A stretch of 64,000 nt of DNA from Streptomyces sp. SPB162 (GCF_029504575.1 NZ_JAQFII010000001.1:6393001-6457000); one strand, 5' to 3'. Numbered from the stretch's first letter, positions 17,120-25,630 are shown. Program-made: numbers and translations. The notes: generated by a model from the sequence alone, not told the origin.

Positions 17120-17246
17120 GGCGACTCCAGGAGCTCGGGCGGCGGGCCGGTGGCTGTCTGTCACCGATGGTAGGGCTGGGGTCCGACAGCCCGCCTGCCG
17201 TGCACGCCCGTGCTGGGGATCGACCGGCAGGCCCGGTACGGCGGCG

Positions 17247-17879
17247 TCACGATCCCGGCGGTTGCTCCGGACGGGCGTGGATGACGCCGTCCAGGATGCG
17301 TGACCACTGCCGGACGATGCCCGCCCGGCGTGCCGAGTCGTCGCTGAGCAGGTTGGCGAGGCCGAGGCCGCGGGCCATGTCCAAGGTGGCCTGGACGGAT
17401 TCACGGACGCCCTCGACGGCTTCGTCGGCGTCCAGGAACTCCACCGCGAGCCGGTGGGCCTCGCGTCCTATGCGGGCCTCCAGGGCGTTGACCCGGGGTC
17501 GCAGTTGTTCCTCGTCCGCGGCCGCGACCCACAGGTGGAGGGCGGCGCGGAAGAGCGGGCCGGTGTAGACGCCGACGAGCATGTCGACGACGGCGCGGGT
17601 ACGGGACGCGCCATCACGGGGCAGGGCGCGAGCCCCCTCTCGGACGGCGTTCAGCCACTCCTCCGCGACATGCTCGATCGCGGCGGTGAAGAGGTCCTCC
17701 CGGTTTCCGAAGTGGTGCTGGGCCGCGCCCCGGGTGAGCCCGGCGCGTTCGCAGACGACCGCCACGGTGCTGCCGCTCCAGCCGCGTTCCGCCAGGCAGG
17801 AGACGGCCGCCTCCAGCAGGCGCCGCCGGGTGGCGCGGCTGCGGTCCTGTTTGGGGGTCCGGGTGGTCACAACGCCCAT
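17247..17879 (-). CDS. TetR/AcrR family transcriptional regulator
   Basis: A 210-residue repressor. The N terminus has TRRRLLEAAVSCLAERGWSG then AGLTRGAAQHHFGNREDLF, the TetR helix-turn-helix; residues after about 60 form a variable ligand domain. It is the last gene of the acyl-CoA operon and overlaps the enoyl-CoA hydratase by 13 bp, so it is probably a local autoregulator sensing an acyl-CoA intermediate. I used the ATG of MGVVTTRTPKQDRSRATRR; a GTG two codons later is possible. Confidence 0.88.
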   Translation of the reverse strand: MGVVTTRTPKQDRSRATRRRLLEAAVSCLAERGWSGSTVAVVCERAGLTRGAAQHHFGNREDLFTAAIEHVAEEWLNAVREGARALPRDGASRTRAVVDMLVGVYTGPLFRAALHLWVAAADEEQLRPRVNALEARIGREAHRLAVEFLDADEAVEGVRESVQATLDMARGLGLANLLSDDSARRAGIVRQWSRILDGVIHARPEQPPGS

Positions 17880-18604
17880 GACGGGTCCCGGCGTTCGACG
17901 AAGGACCGTATCCCTTCCGCCGCTTCGGGTGAGGCGAAGAGGCGGGCGGACTGTTCGGCCAGCGCTGCCGTGTCCCGGTCGAAAGCCCGGAGCACCTCGG
18001 CGGTGGTGAGTCGTTTGGACTCGGCCAGCCCCTGCGGGGAGGCGGCCCGCAGCCCGTCCAGGATGCTGTCCAGCGCGTCCGCGGTGGTGCTCACCAGACC
18101 GATCCGGACGGCTTCGGCGGCGTCGAAGACCTCGCCCGTCAGGTAGTAGCGGGCGGCGGCGCGCGGGTCGGTGCGGGGCAGGACGGGGAGGGAGATGACG
18201 GCCGGTGCCAGGCCCAGCCGAGCCTCGGTGAAGGCGAAACTCGCGCCGGCGCCGGCCACGGATATGTCGCACGCCGCGAGCAGCCCGAGGCCGCCGGCCC
18301 GTGCGTGGCCGGTGACCCGCGCGACCACGGGTTTGGGCGACTCGACGATGCTCCGCAGCAGCTCCGCCAGGCCGAGCGGGCCGCCCGCGGCCGGATCCTT
18401 CAGGTCGGCGCCCGCGCAGAACGTGTTCCCGGTGTGGGTGAGCAGGATCGCGCGGGCGCCGGAGTCCTTGACCGCGTCGTTGAGCCCTTCGCGCAGCTCG
18501 CTGATCAGGCGGGCCGACAGGGCGTTGCGGTTGTGCGGCGAGTCCAGGGTGAGCAGGGCGATGCCGCGCTGGTGGTCGCGGCGTACGAAGGGCGCGTCGG
18601 ACAC
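17867..18604 (-). CDS. Enoyl-CoA hydratase/isomerase family protein
   Basis: A 245-residue crotonase. The GTG start (VSDAPFVRRDHQRG) is set by a strong GGAGGAGA ribosome site 6 nt upstream; the longer open frame to an earlier ATG is not supported. The CoA-binding and oxyanion motifs are LLTHTGNTFCAGADLKDPAAG and KPVVARVTGHARAGGLGLLAACD. The Glu usually found in the second active-site segment falls in FTEARLGLAPAVISL. It probably hydrates the enoyl-CoA made by the neighbouring dehydrogenase. It lies downstream of three 18-bp repeats and overlaps the TetR gene. Confidence 0.88.
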   Translation of the reverse strand: MSDAPFVRRDHQRGIALLTLDSPHNRNALSARLISELREGLNDAVKDSGARAILLTHTGNTFCAGADLKDPAAGGPLGLAELLRSIVESPKPVVARVTGHARAGGLGLLAACDISVAGAGASFAFTEARLGLAPAVISLPVLPRTDPRAAARYYLTGEVFDAAEAVRIGLVSTTADALDSILDGLRAASPQGLAESKRLTTAEVLRAFDRDTAALAEQSARLFASPEAAEGIRSFVERRDPSWAL

Positions 18605-18643
18605 GATCGGTCTCCTCCAGGCGGATCGGCGAGCCGCGGCGGG

Positions 18644-18697
18644 CTCAGGGGGACGTGGCGAGCTCACAGGACGTGGCGAATCAGGGGGACGTGGCGG
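18644..18697. repeat. Three 18-bp tandem repeats upstream of the enoyl-CoA hydratase gene
   Basis: GGACGTGGCG recurs at 18651, 18669 and 18687 with an exact 18-bp period inside three adjoining 18-mers such as CTCAGGGGGACGTGGCGA. The array occupies 40-93 bp upstream of the GTG of the hydratase in the 146-bp gap after the dehydrogenase. It could be an iterated operator for the TetR protein, or a replication-slippage repeat. Confidence 0.7.
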
Positions 18698-18750
18698 GAT
18701 GGGAGGACTCGGCGCGCAGCTCGTCAGGAACCGCCGTGGTGGGGTGGATT

Positions 18751-19935
18751 TCAGTACGACTTGGGCAGGCCCAGGGTGTGGTGCGAGACGAAGTTGAGGA
18801 TCATCTCACGGCTCACCGGGGCGATCCGGCCCACCCGGGAGGCGGTGAGCAGGGCGGCCAGCCCGTACTCGGTGGTGAGCCCGTTGCCGCCGAGCGTGTG
18901 CACGGCCTGGTCGACGGCCTTGGCCCCGGCCTCGGCGGCGGCGTACTTCGCCATGTTGGCGGCCTCGCCCGCCCCCATGTCATCACCCGCGTCGTAGAGG
19001 TACGCGGCCTTCTGCATCATCAGCCGGGCGAGCTCCAGTTCGATGTGGGCGACCGCGAGGGGGTGGGCTATCGCCTGGTGGGCGCCGATGGGGGACTGCC
19101 ACACCTGGCGGGTGCGGGCGTACTCGACGGCCTTGTCCAGGGCGAACCGGCCCATGCCCAGGGAGAACGCGGCCGTCATGATCCGCTCGGGGTTGAGGCC
19201 CGCGAACAGCTGCAGCAGCCCGGCGTCCTCATCGCCGACGAGGGCGTCGGCCGGCAGCCGCACATCGTCGAGGAAGAGCTGGAACTGCTTCTCGGGAGCG
19301 CCCAGCTCCATCTCTATCTGCCGGTACTCGAACCCCGGTGTCTCCCGGTCGACGATGAACAGGCACGGTTTGAGTTTGCCGGTGCGCGCGTCCTCGGTGC
19401 GACCGACGATCAGGGTGGCGTCCGCGATGTCCACACCCGAGATGAAGACCTTGCGGCCGGTCAGCAGCCAGTCGCCCCCGTCGCGGCGCGCGGTGGTGGT
19501 GATGCGGTGCGAGTTGGAGCCGGCCTCGGGCTCGGTGATGCCGAAGGCCATCCGCAGCGACCCGTCCGACAGCCCCGGCAGCCAGCGGCGCTTCTGCTCC
19601 TCGGTGCCGAAGCGGGCGATGACGGTGCCGCAGATGGCGGGGGAGACGATGAGCAGCAGCAGCGGGCAGCCCGCCGCGCCCAGCTCCTCGAGCACTATCG
19701 AGAGTTCGGCCATACCGCCGCCCCCTCCGCCGTACTCCTCCGGGAGGTTCACCCCGAGGTAGCCGAGCGCGCCGGCCTCCCGCCACAGCTCGTCGGTGTG
19801 CTTGCCCGCGCGGACGGCGGCGGTGAAGTACTCGCGGCCGTAGCGGCGGCCGAGATCCCCGACGGCGGCACGCAGGGCGCGCCGCTCGTCGCTTTCCAGA
19901 AGTGCGCTGTCGAAGGTGCCTTGGCTGGTGGTCAT
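18751..19935 (-). CDS. Acyl-CoA dehydrogenase
   Basis: A 394-residue FAD flavoenzyme. The acyl-CoA dehydrogenase signatures are visible: MAFGITEPEAGSNSHRITTT and GRKVFISGVDIADATLIV in the middle domain, GMGRFALDKAVEYARTRQVW, and VHTLGGNGLTTEYGLAALL near the C terminus. The catalytic Glu of this class cannot be placed with certainty from sequence alone. It oxidises an acyl-CoA to the 2,3-enoyl-CoA. Its start overlaps the end of the biotin carboxylase gene by 4 bp (ATGA), so the two are translationally coupled. Confidence 0.9.
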   Translation of the reverse strand: MTTSQGTFDSALLESDERRALRAAVGDLGRRYGREYFTAAVRAGKHTDELWREAGALGYLGVNLPEEYGGGGGGMAELSIVLEELGAAGCPLLLLIVSPAICGTVIARFGTEEQKRRWLPGLSDGSLRMAFGITEPEAGSNSHRITTTARRDGGDWLLTGRKVFISGVDIADATLIVGRTEDARTGKLKPCLFIVDRETPGFEYRQIEMELGAPEKQFQLFLDDVRLPADALVGDEDAGLLQLFAGLNPERIMTAAFSLGMGRFALDKAVEYARTRQVWQSPIGAHQAIAHPLAVAHIELELARLMMQKAAYLYDAGDDMGAGEAANMAKYAAAEAGAKAVDQAVHTLGGNGLTTEYGLAALLTASRVGRIAPVSREMILNFVSHHTLGLPKSY

Positions 19936-21854
19936 GGGCGTGCTTCCTCCTTGACGACGGCGAGTACGGCGCCGACGTCGACCTGGCGGCCGACCTCGGC
20001 GTTCAGTGCGGTGAGCGTTCCCGAGGCGGGAGCGGTGATCCGGTGCTCCATCTTCATCGCCTCGAGCCACAGCAGCGGGCGGCCCGCTTCGACGTGGTCG
20101 CCGACGGAGAATTCACCGATCCGGATGACGGTGCCCGGCATGGGAGCGAGCAGTGAGCCCGGCTCGGTACCGCTTTCCGGCACCGGGAAGCGCGGCATGG
20201 CGGTGAAGGCGAACGCGCCGAGCGCACAGTCGACGTGCACCCGGTCGCCGTAGACGGCCACGTCGAACGCGCGGCGTACCCCGTCGGCCTCCAGGACGAC
20301 GTGGCCGCGTTCCGCGTGCAGCAGCCGTACCCCCGGATGGTCGGGAGCGTCCAGGCCGGAGCGGGTGAGGCGGTAGCGGACCTCGTACGGTTCGGCGCCG
20401 GGCACCGTCGCGTAGCTCTTGGCCTGCGGTTGAGAAGGAACGTTTCGCCAGCCGCCGAAGGTGGAGCGTCCCGAGGCGTCCGACAGCGCGGCGGCGAGCG
20501 CCGCCAGCCGGACGGCGTCCGCGTCCGCGCCGTCCCCCGCCAGAACCGAGGGGTGCTGTTCCAGGAACGCGGTGGAGTGCCGGCCCGCCGCGAACTCCGG
20601 GTGCCGCAGGACGCGCACCAGCAGCTCGCGGTTGGTGACCGGACCGTGCAGCCGGGCGCGATCCAGGGCGCGGGCGAGCAGCCGCACGGCCTCGTCCCGG
20701 GTGTCGGCCCAGGCGATGACCTTGGCCAGCATCGGGTCGTAGTGCACGCCGATGGTGTCGCCGCTCTCCACCCCGGAGTCGAGCCGCAGCCCGGGGAGTT
20801 CGGGCAGTTCCATCCGGTGCAGGACCCCGGACTGCGGCTGCCAGCCGCGCGCCGGGTCCTCCGCGTACAGCCGGGCCTCGATCGCGTGGCCGTGCGGCGC
20901 GGGCGGCTCCGCCGGCAGCACGGCGCCCTCGGCGATGCTCAACTGGAGCCGCACGAGATCGATTCCGGTCACACATTCGGTGACCGGATGTTCGACTTGG
21001 AGCCGGGTGTTGACCTCCAGGAAGTACGGACGACCACCCGGCGCCACCAGGAACTCGACCGTGCCGGCGCCGGTGTAGCCGATCGCGCGGGCCGCCGCGG
21101 CGGCGGCGTCGTGCAGCGTACGGCGCAACGTGTCGTCGATGCCGGGCGCCGGGGTCTCCTCGATCACCTTCTGGTGCCGCCGCTGGACCGAGCAGTCGCG
21201 TTCGCCGAGCGTCCACACCGTTCCGTGGGTGTCGGCGAGCAGCTGCACCTCGATGTGCCGGCCCGTCTCCACGAACGGTTCGACGAAGACCTCACCGTCG
21301 CCGAAGGCCGAGGCCGCCTCGGCCCGCGCCGCCGCCAGCTCCTCGTCCAGCAGGGCGAGATCGCGCACGATCCGCATGCCGCGCCCACCGCCGCCGGCCG
21401 CCGCCTTCACCAGCACCGGAAGGTCGTCCGGGCCGATCGACTCCGGCCGCAGACCGGTCAGCACCGGTACGGAGGCCGCCGCCATGATGGTCTTGGCGCG
21501 CGTCTTGGATCCCATGGCCTCGATCACGTCGGGGGACGGGCCGATCCAGACCAGTCCGGCGTCGAGCACGGCCCGCGCGAAGCCGGCGTTCTCGGAGAGG
21601 AAGCCGTAGCCGGGGTGGACGGCGTCCGCGCCCGCCGCCTTGGCGGCCGCGACGATCAGATCGCCGCGCAGATACGTGTCGGCCGGAGCGTTCCCGGGCA
21701 GGCGTACGGCGCTGTCGGCTTCCCGTACGTGCGGGGCGCCGGCGTCCGCGTCGGAGTACACCGCGACCGTGGCGATCCCCAGGTCGCGGCAGGTACGGAA
21801 GACCCGCCGGGCGATCTCGCCACGGTTGGCCACCAGAACGGACTCGATCAGCAC
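19932..21854 (-). CDS. Acyl-CoA carboxylase alpha subunit (biotin carboxylase + biotin carrier)
   Basis: A 640-residue protein from GTG (VLIESVLVANRGEIARRVFR) preceded by AAGGTGGGG. Residues 1-450 form biotin carboxylase: HPGYGFLSENAGFARA, the ATP-grasp loop LVKAAAGGGGRGMRIVRDL, RDCSVQRRHQKVIEETPAPG and FLEVNTRLQVEHPVTE. The C-terminal 75 residues form the carrier domain with the biotinylated Lys in LWLEAMKMEHRI. It transfers bicarbonate-derived CO2 to biotin for the carboxyltransferase encoded just upstream. The substrate (3-methylcrotonyl-, geranyl- or another acyl-CoA) is not determined by sequence; adjacent dehydrogenase and hydratase genes favour a branched-chain acyl-CoA. Confidence 0.92.
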   Translation of the reverse strand: MLIESVLVANRGEIARRVFRTCRDLGIATVAVYSDADAGAPHVREADSAVRLPGNAPADTYLRGDLIVAAAKAAGADAVHPGYGFLSENAGFARAVLDAGLVWIGPSPDVIEAMGSKTRAKTIMAAASVPVLTGLRPESIGPDDLPVLVKAAAGGGGRGMRIVRDLALLDEELAAARAEAASAFGDGEVFVEPFVETGRHIEVQLLADTHGTVWTLGERDCSVQRRHQKVIEETPAPGIDDTLRRTLHDAAAAAARAIGYTGAGTVEFLVAPGGRPYFLEVNTRLQVEHPVTECVTGIDLVRLQLSIAEGAVLPAEPPAPHGHAIEARLYAEDPARGWQPQSGVLHRMELPELPGLRLDSGVESGDTIGVHYDPMLAKVIAWADTRDEAVRLLARALDRARLHGPVTNRELLVRVLRHPEFAAGRHSTAFLEQHPSVLAGDGADADAVRLAALAAALSDASGRSTFGGWRNVPSQPQAKSYATVPGAEPYEVRYRLTRSGLDAPDHPGVRLLHAERGHVVLEADGVRRAFDVAVYGDRVHVDCALGAFAFTAMPRFPVPESGTEPGSLLAPMPGTVIRIGEFSVGDHVEAGRPLLWLEAMKMEHRITAPASGTLTALNAEVGRQVDVGAVLAVVKEEARP

Positions 21855-21886
21855 GGCCCCCACCTTCGGAAGAATCGTCACTGCCC

Positions 21887-23476
21887 TCACATCCGGAAGA
21901 CGCCGAAGCCGCCGCGCGCGCCCTCGACGGAAGCGCCGTGCACGGCTGACAGGCACAGGCCGAGTACGGTCCGCGTGTCGCGCGGGTCGATGACGCCGTC
22001 GTCGTAGAGCCGTCCCGACAGGAACATCGGCAACGACTCGGACTCGATCTGCTGCTCGACCATGGCGCGCAGCGCGGCGTCCGCCTCGTCGTCGTACGGC
22101 AGTCCCTTCGCCGCCGCCGACTGCCGGGCGACGATCGAGAGCACCCCGGCGAGCTGGGCGGGCCCCATCACGGCGGACTTGGCGCTCGGCCAGGCGAAGA
22201 GGAAGCGCGGGTCGAAGGCCCGGCCGCACATGCCGTAGTGGCCGGCGCCGTAGCTCGCGCCCATCAGCACCGACAGGTGCGGGACCCTGGAGTTGGCGAC
22301 CGCGTTGATCATCATGGCGCCGTGCTTGATGATCCCGGCCTGCTCATACTCCTTGCCGACCATGTAGCCGGTGGTGTTGTGCAGGAAGAGCAGCGGGATG
22401 TCCCGCTGGTTGGCGAGCTGGATGAACTGCGCGGCCTTCTGCGACTCGGCGCTGAACAGCACGCCCTGCGCGTTGGCGAGGATTCCGACGGGATAGCCGT
22501 GCACCTCGGCCCAGCCGGTGGCCAGGCTCGGCCCGTACAGCGGCTTGAACTCGTCGAACCGCGAGCCGTCGACGATGCGGGTGATCACCTCGCGCGGGTC
22601 GAAGGGCGTCCGCAGGTCGCCGGGGACGATACCGAGCAGCTCGTCCTCGTCGTGCAGCGGTGGTTCGACGGTCGCCCGCGGGGCCGGGCCCCGCTTGCGC
22701 CAGTTGAGCCGGGAGACGACGCGGCGCGCGGTGCGCAGGGCGTCGGGCTCGTCGAGGGCGTAGTGGTCCGCGAGGCCGGAGACCCGGGCGTGCATGTCGG
22801 CGCCGCCCAGCGACTCGTCGTCGCTCTCCTCACCGGTCGCCATCTTGACCAGCGGCGGCCCGCCCAGGAAGACCTTCGACCGGTCCTTGACCATGATCAC
22901 GTGGTCGGACATCCCGGGGATGTACGCGCCGCCCGCGGTCGAGTTGCCGAAGACGACGGCGATGGTGGGGATTCCGGCGGCCGACAGCCGCGTCAGGTCC
23001 CGGAACAGCGCGCCGCCGGGTATGAAGATCTCCTTCTGGCTGGGGAGATCGGCGCCGCCGGACTCGACGAGGCTGATCACCGGCAGCCGGTTGGCGAAGG
23101 CGATCTCATTGGCGCGCAGCGCCTTCTTCAGCGTCCACGGGTTGCTGGCGCCACCGCGCACGGTCGGGTCGCTGGCGGTGATCAGGCACTCGACGCCTTC
23201 CACGACGCCGATGCCGGTGACCAGCGAGGCACCCACCGGGTAGTCGCTGCCCCAGGCGGCGAGCGGGGAGAGTTCGAGGAACGGGGTGTCCGGGTCGAGC
23301 AGCAGCTCGACGCGTTCGCGGGCGAGCAGCTTGCCGCGTTTGCGGTGCCGCTCGATGTACTTCGCTCCGCCGCCGTCGATCGCGGTGGTGTGCGCCGCGT
23401 CGACCTCCGCGAGCCGGTCGAGCATGGTCGCCCGGTTCACCGCGTACTCCTCGTCGGCCGTGTCCAGGAGGGTCAT
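21887..23476 (-). CDS. Acyl-CoA carboxylase beta subunit (carboxyltransferase)
   Basis: A 529-residue carboxyltransferase with two crotonase-like halves. The N-terminal half has YIERHRKRGKLLARERVELL, TVRGGASNPWTLKKALRANE and VFGNSTAGGAYIPGMSDHVI; the C-terminal half has FDEFKPLYGPSLATGWAEVH, PLLFLHNTTGYMVGKEYE and MGASYGAGHYGMCGRAFDPR. This pattern resembles 3-methylcrotonyl-CoA or geranyl-CoA carboxylase beta subunits more than propionyl-CoA ones. It transfers the carboxyl group from biotin to the acyl-CoA. The start overlaps the preceding TIGR03084 gene by 4 bp, and the alpha subunit follows after 32 bp. Confidence 0.92.
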   Translation of the reverse strand: MTLLDTADEEYAVNRATMLDRLAEVDAAHTTAIDGGGAKYIERHRKRGKLLARERVELLLDPDTPFLELSPLAAWGSDYPVGASLVTGIGVVEGVECLITASDPTVRGGASNPWTLKKALRANEIAFANRLPVISLVESGGADLPSQKEIFIPGGALFRDLTRLSAAGIPTIAVVFGNSTAGGAYIPGMSDHVIMVKDRSKVFLGGPPLVKMATGEESDDESLGGADMHARVSGLADHYALDEPDALRTARRVVSRLNWRKRGPAPRATVEPPLHDEDELLGIVPGDLRTPFDPREVITRIVDGSRFDEFKPLYGPSLATGWAEVHGYPVGILANAQGVLFSAESQKAAQFIQLANQRDIPLLFLHNTTGYMVGKEYEQAGIIKHGAMMINAVANSRVPHLSVLMGASYGAGHYGMCGRAFDPRFLFAWPSAKSAVMGPAQLAGVLSIVARQSAAAKGLPYDDEADAALRAMVEQQIESESLPMFLSGRLYDDGVIDPRDTRTVLGLCLSAVHGASVEGARGGFGVFRM

Positions 23477-24324
23477 GCGCCGGCCCCGCGCTCTTCCGCG
23501 GACTGCGGCGCACGGCCCGGGGCTTGCGGAGCACGGCCCGCGGACCGTGGCTGACGACCGGTTCCGGCCGGTCCCGCGAAGGCCTGGGCTATCTCCAGCC
23601 AGCGGTCCGCGTCCTCGCCCTCGGCGCATACGGCGAGGTCGTCGCGGTGTCTGCGTTGGGTGGCCAGCAGACAAAAGTCGATCATGGGACCGGTCACCCG
23701 CTGTGCGGCGTCCTCCGGCCCGTACGTCCACGTCCCACCGTCGGGCGCCGTCAACTCGACCCGGAACTCCTCGGCGGGCGGCTTGAGCCCCCGTACGAAG
23801 TACGCGTAGTCGCGGGCCCGCACTCCGATCCGGGCCACGTGCCGCAGCCGGCCGGTCGGCTCGCGCCGGAAGCCCAGGGCGTCGGCGACGTCCTGGCCGT
23901 GCGCCCAGGTCTCCATCAGCCGCCCGGTGGCCATCGAGGCGGCGCTCATCGGGGGCCCGTACCAGGGGAAGCGGGTGCCGGGCGGCTGGGCGGCCAGGGC
24001 GTCGAGCAGCGCCCGGCGGCCGGTGCGCCACCGCTCCAGCAGCTCGGCCGGCGGCAGCGAGGCGCCCTTGCGGGCCTCGTCGTCGACGAACGTCTCGAAG
24101 GTCGCGGCGGCCAGTTCGGTCTCCCGGGCGAACGCGTCCGGGTCGGTCACCGAGAGCAGGGCGACGCCGTCGGTCCAGGCGAGGTGGGCGATCTGGTGGG
24201 CGATCGTCCAGCCCTCGGCGGGGGTGGATGCCGCCCAGCGGTCCGCCGGAAGCGGCGCCACCAGCCGGTCGAGGTCTTCGCTCTCGGCCCGCAGGTCGAC
24301 GAGCACGGACTGTGGATCGGCCAT
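23473..24324 (-). CDS. TIGR03084 family metal-binding protein (DinB/mycothiol-maleylpyruvate isomerase fold)
   Basis: A 283-residue protein with the TIGR03084 features: LPADRWAASTPAEGWTIAHQ, IAHLAWTDGVALLSVTDPD and a later MATGRLMETWAHGQDVADAL, whose three His residues fit the metal site of DinB-like proteins. The C-terminal part is low in complexity (SAGRAPQAPGRAPQSAEERG). Its function is unproven, but in actinomycetes the family tends to occur with acyl-CoA carboxylases and TetR genes, as here. It is the first gene of the operon; the motif CCGGTCAGCA lies 20-29 bp upstream of the ATG and a near-perfect 20-bp palindrome lies 68-87 bp upstream. Confidence 0.85.
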   Translation of the reverse strand: MADPQSVLVDLRAESEDLDRLVAPLPADRWAASTPAEGWTIAHQIAHLAWTDGVALLSVTDPDAFARETELAAATFETFVDDEARKGASLPPAELLERWRTGRRALLDALAAQPPGTRFPWYGPPMSAASMATGRLMETWAHGQDVADALGFRREPTGRLRHVARIGVRARDYAYFVRGLKPPAEEFRVELTAPDGGTWTYGPEDAAQRVTGPMIDFCLLATQRRHRDDLAVCAEGEDADRWLEIAQAFAGPAGTGRQPRSAGRAPQAPGRAPQSAEERGAGA

Positions 24325-24391
24325 GACCACCCCTTGTTGACACCCGGTCAGCAACGTTGTGGGTCAGAGGGTGGCAGCGTCGCCAGAAACA

Positions 24392-24411
24392 ATCAAGCAT
24401 GCATGCATGAT
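24392..24411. promoter_or_regulatory. 20-bp near-perfect palindrome in an AT-rich patch
   Basis: ATCAAGCATGCATGCATGAT is symmetric at 18 of 20 positions around GCATGCATGC. It lies 68 bp upstream of the TIGR03084 gene in a patch far richer in A/T than its surroundings, as expected of an operator-promoter for the acyl-CoA operon. Confidence 0.55.
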
Positions 24412-24433
24412 TTTTGGCCGACGCACGAAAACC

Positions 24434-24471
24434 GCCCATCGCCCCCGCGTTGATGCGCGGGGGCGATGGGC
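24434..24471 (-). terminator. Terminator of the acyl-ACP desaturase gene
   Basis: A 16-bp perfect stem (24434-24449 GCCCATCGCCCCCGCG with its complement at 24456-24471) and a 6-nt loop. On the minus strand it is followed by GGTTTTCG. It lies 81 bp past the desaturase stop. Confidence 0.88.
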
Positions 24472-24498
24472 GTAGGGCAGACGGGAGTGGCGTACGTC

Positions 24499-24567
24499 AG
24501 GCGCGCGCCTACGGCTCGGGCGTCCGGAGGCGCGGGCCTACGGTCCGGGCGTCAGGAGGCGCGGGCC
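24499..24567. repeat. 29-bp tandem repeat, about 2.4 copies, spanning the 3' end of the desaturase gene
   Basis: Copies begin at 24499, 24528 and 24557 (partial), sharing AGGCGCGNGCCTACGGNNCG and GGGCGTC. The last partial copy lies inside the coding end (residues ARRAARAS), so the array appears to have grown by duplication of the gene's 3' end into the spacer. Confidence 0.7.
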
Positions 24568-25520
24568 GCCCGGCGGGCCTCGAGGGCCGCCTTGCGCTCG
24601 TCGAACTTCGTGGCCTGGCCGTTGAGGCCGCCCATGAACAGGCCCAGCTCTTCCTGCGCCTGCAGTCCGTCCGGGTTCAGGCCGCTGACCTCGAGGACCT
24701 TGAGGTGGCGCAGCACCGGCTGCAGCACGTCGTCATGGTGGATGCGCAGGTTGTAGATCCCGCCGATGGCCATCCGGGCCGCCGCCCGCTCGAAGCCGGG
24801 CATGCCGTGCCCGGGCATCCGGAACTGCACGACGACATCGCGGATGGCCTGCATCGTCAGGTCCGGGGCGAGCTGCAGCGCCGCCGCCAGCAGGTTGCGG
24901 TAGAAGACCATGTGCAGGTTCTCGTCGGTCGCGATCCTGGCCAGCATCCGGTCGCAGACCGGGTCCCCCGACTGGTGGCCGGTGTTGCGGTGCGAGACGC
25001 GGGTGGCCAGCTCCTGGAAGGCCACGTACGCCACGGAGTGCAGCATGCTGTGCCGGTTGTCGGACTCGAAGCCCTCCGACATGTGCACCATGCGGAAGCG
25101 CTCGAGCTCGACCGGGTCCACGGCGCGGCTGGTCAGCAGGTAGTCCCGCATGACGATGCCGTGCCGGCCCTCTTCGGCGGTCCACCGGTGCACCCAGGTG
25201 CCCCAGGCGCCGTCACGGCCGAAGAGCGAGGCGATCTCGTGGTGGTAGCTGGGGAGGTTGTCCTCGGTGAGGAGGTTCACGACGAGCGCGATGCGGCCGA
25301 TCTCGGTGACCTTGGACTGCTCCGGCGCCCACGCCTCGCCGCCCATGATCCCGTCGAAGTTCCGGCCGTCGCTCCACGGCACGTACTCGTGCGGCATCCA
25401 CTCCTTGGCCACCGCGAGGTGCCGGTTGAGCTCGGTCTCGACCACTTCTTCCAGGGCGTACAGGAGCCGCGCGTCACTCCATGTGTCCGATCCGGGACGG
25501 TGGGGTTCGGTGATGGTCAC
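24552..25520 (-). CDS. Acyl-ACP desaturase (diiron, DesA-like)
   Basis: A 322-residue soluble desaturase of the mycobacterial DesA/plant stearoyl-ACP type. Diiron ligands are visible in WTAEEGRHGIVMRDYL and ARIATDENLHMVFYRNLL, with NLLTEDNLPSYHHEIASLFG earlier. It introduces a double bond into acyl chains on ACP using O2 and reduced ferredoxin. GTG start (VTITEPHRPGSDTW) behind CAGGAG at good spacing. The N-terminal region WSDARLLYALEEVVETELNR is typical. A nested 31-bp inverted repeat 30 bp upstream is the probable operator. The gene is monocistronic, ended by the hairpin at 24434. Confidence 0.9.
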   Translation of the reverse strand: MTITEPHRPGSDTWSDARLLYALEEVVETELNRHLAVAKEWMPHEYVPWSDGRNFDGIMGGEAWAPEQSKVTEIGRIALVVNLLTEDNLPSYHHEIASLFGRDGAWGTWVHRWTAEEGRHGIVMRDYLLTSRAVDPVELERFRMVHMSEGFESDNRHSMLHSVAYVAFQELATRVSHRNTGHQSGDPVCDRMLARIATDENLHMVFYRNLLAAALQLAPDLTMQAIRDVVVQFRMPGHGMPGFERAAARMAIGGIYNLRIHHDDVLQPVLRHLKVLEVSGLNPDGLQAQEELGLFMGGLNGQATKFDERKAALEARRAARAS

Positions 25521-25549
25521 GGTGGGACTCCTGAGTAGCTGGCAAGGCA

Positions 25550-25580
25550 CCTACGGGGACGTAAGTTACGCAACCGTAGG
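25550..25580. promoter_or_regulatory. Nested 31-bp dyad-symmetric operator upstream of the desaturase
   Basis: Outer arms CCTACGG (25550-25556) and CCGTAGG (25574-25580) are exact complements, and inside them CGTAA-G-TTACG (25560-25570) is a second perfect dyad with the same centre at 25565. A TetR-type acyl-sensing repressor is the likeliest ligand; its gene is not adjacent. Confidence 0.75.
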
Positions 25581-25630
25581 TTATGAGTCGCCGAAAAGGC
25601 AACCGTCGCCCTACTGGGTGTATGGGGCAG

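Noticed and set aside
18604..18666. Earlier ATG giving a 266-aa enoyl-CoA hydratase
   Set aside because: The GTG at 18604 has an ideal GGAGGAGA site, and the added 20 residues have no family similarity and would run into the repeat array.
24434..24471. Possible small structured RNA at the strong hairpin
   Set aside because: Position and a following T-rich stretch on the minus strand explain it as the desaturase terminator.
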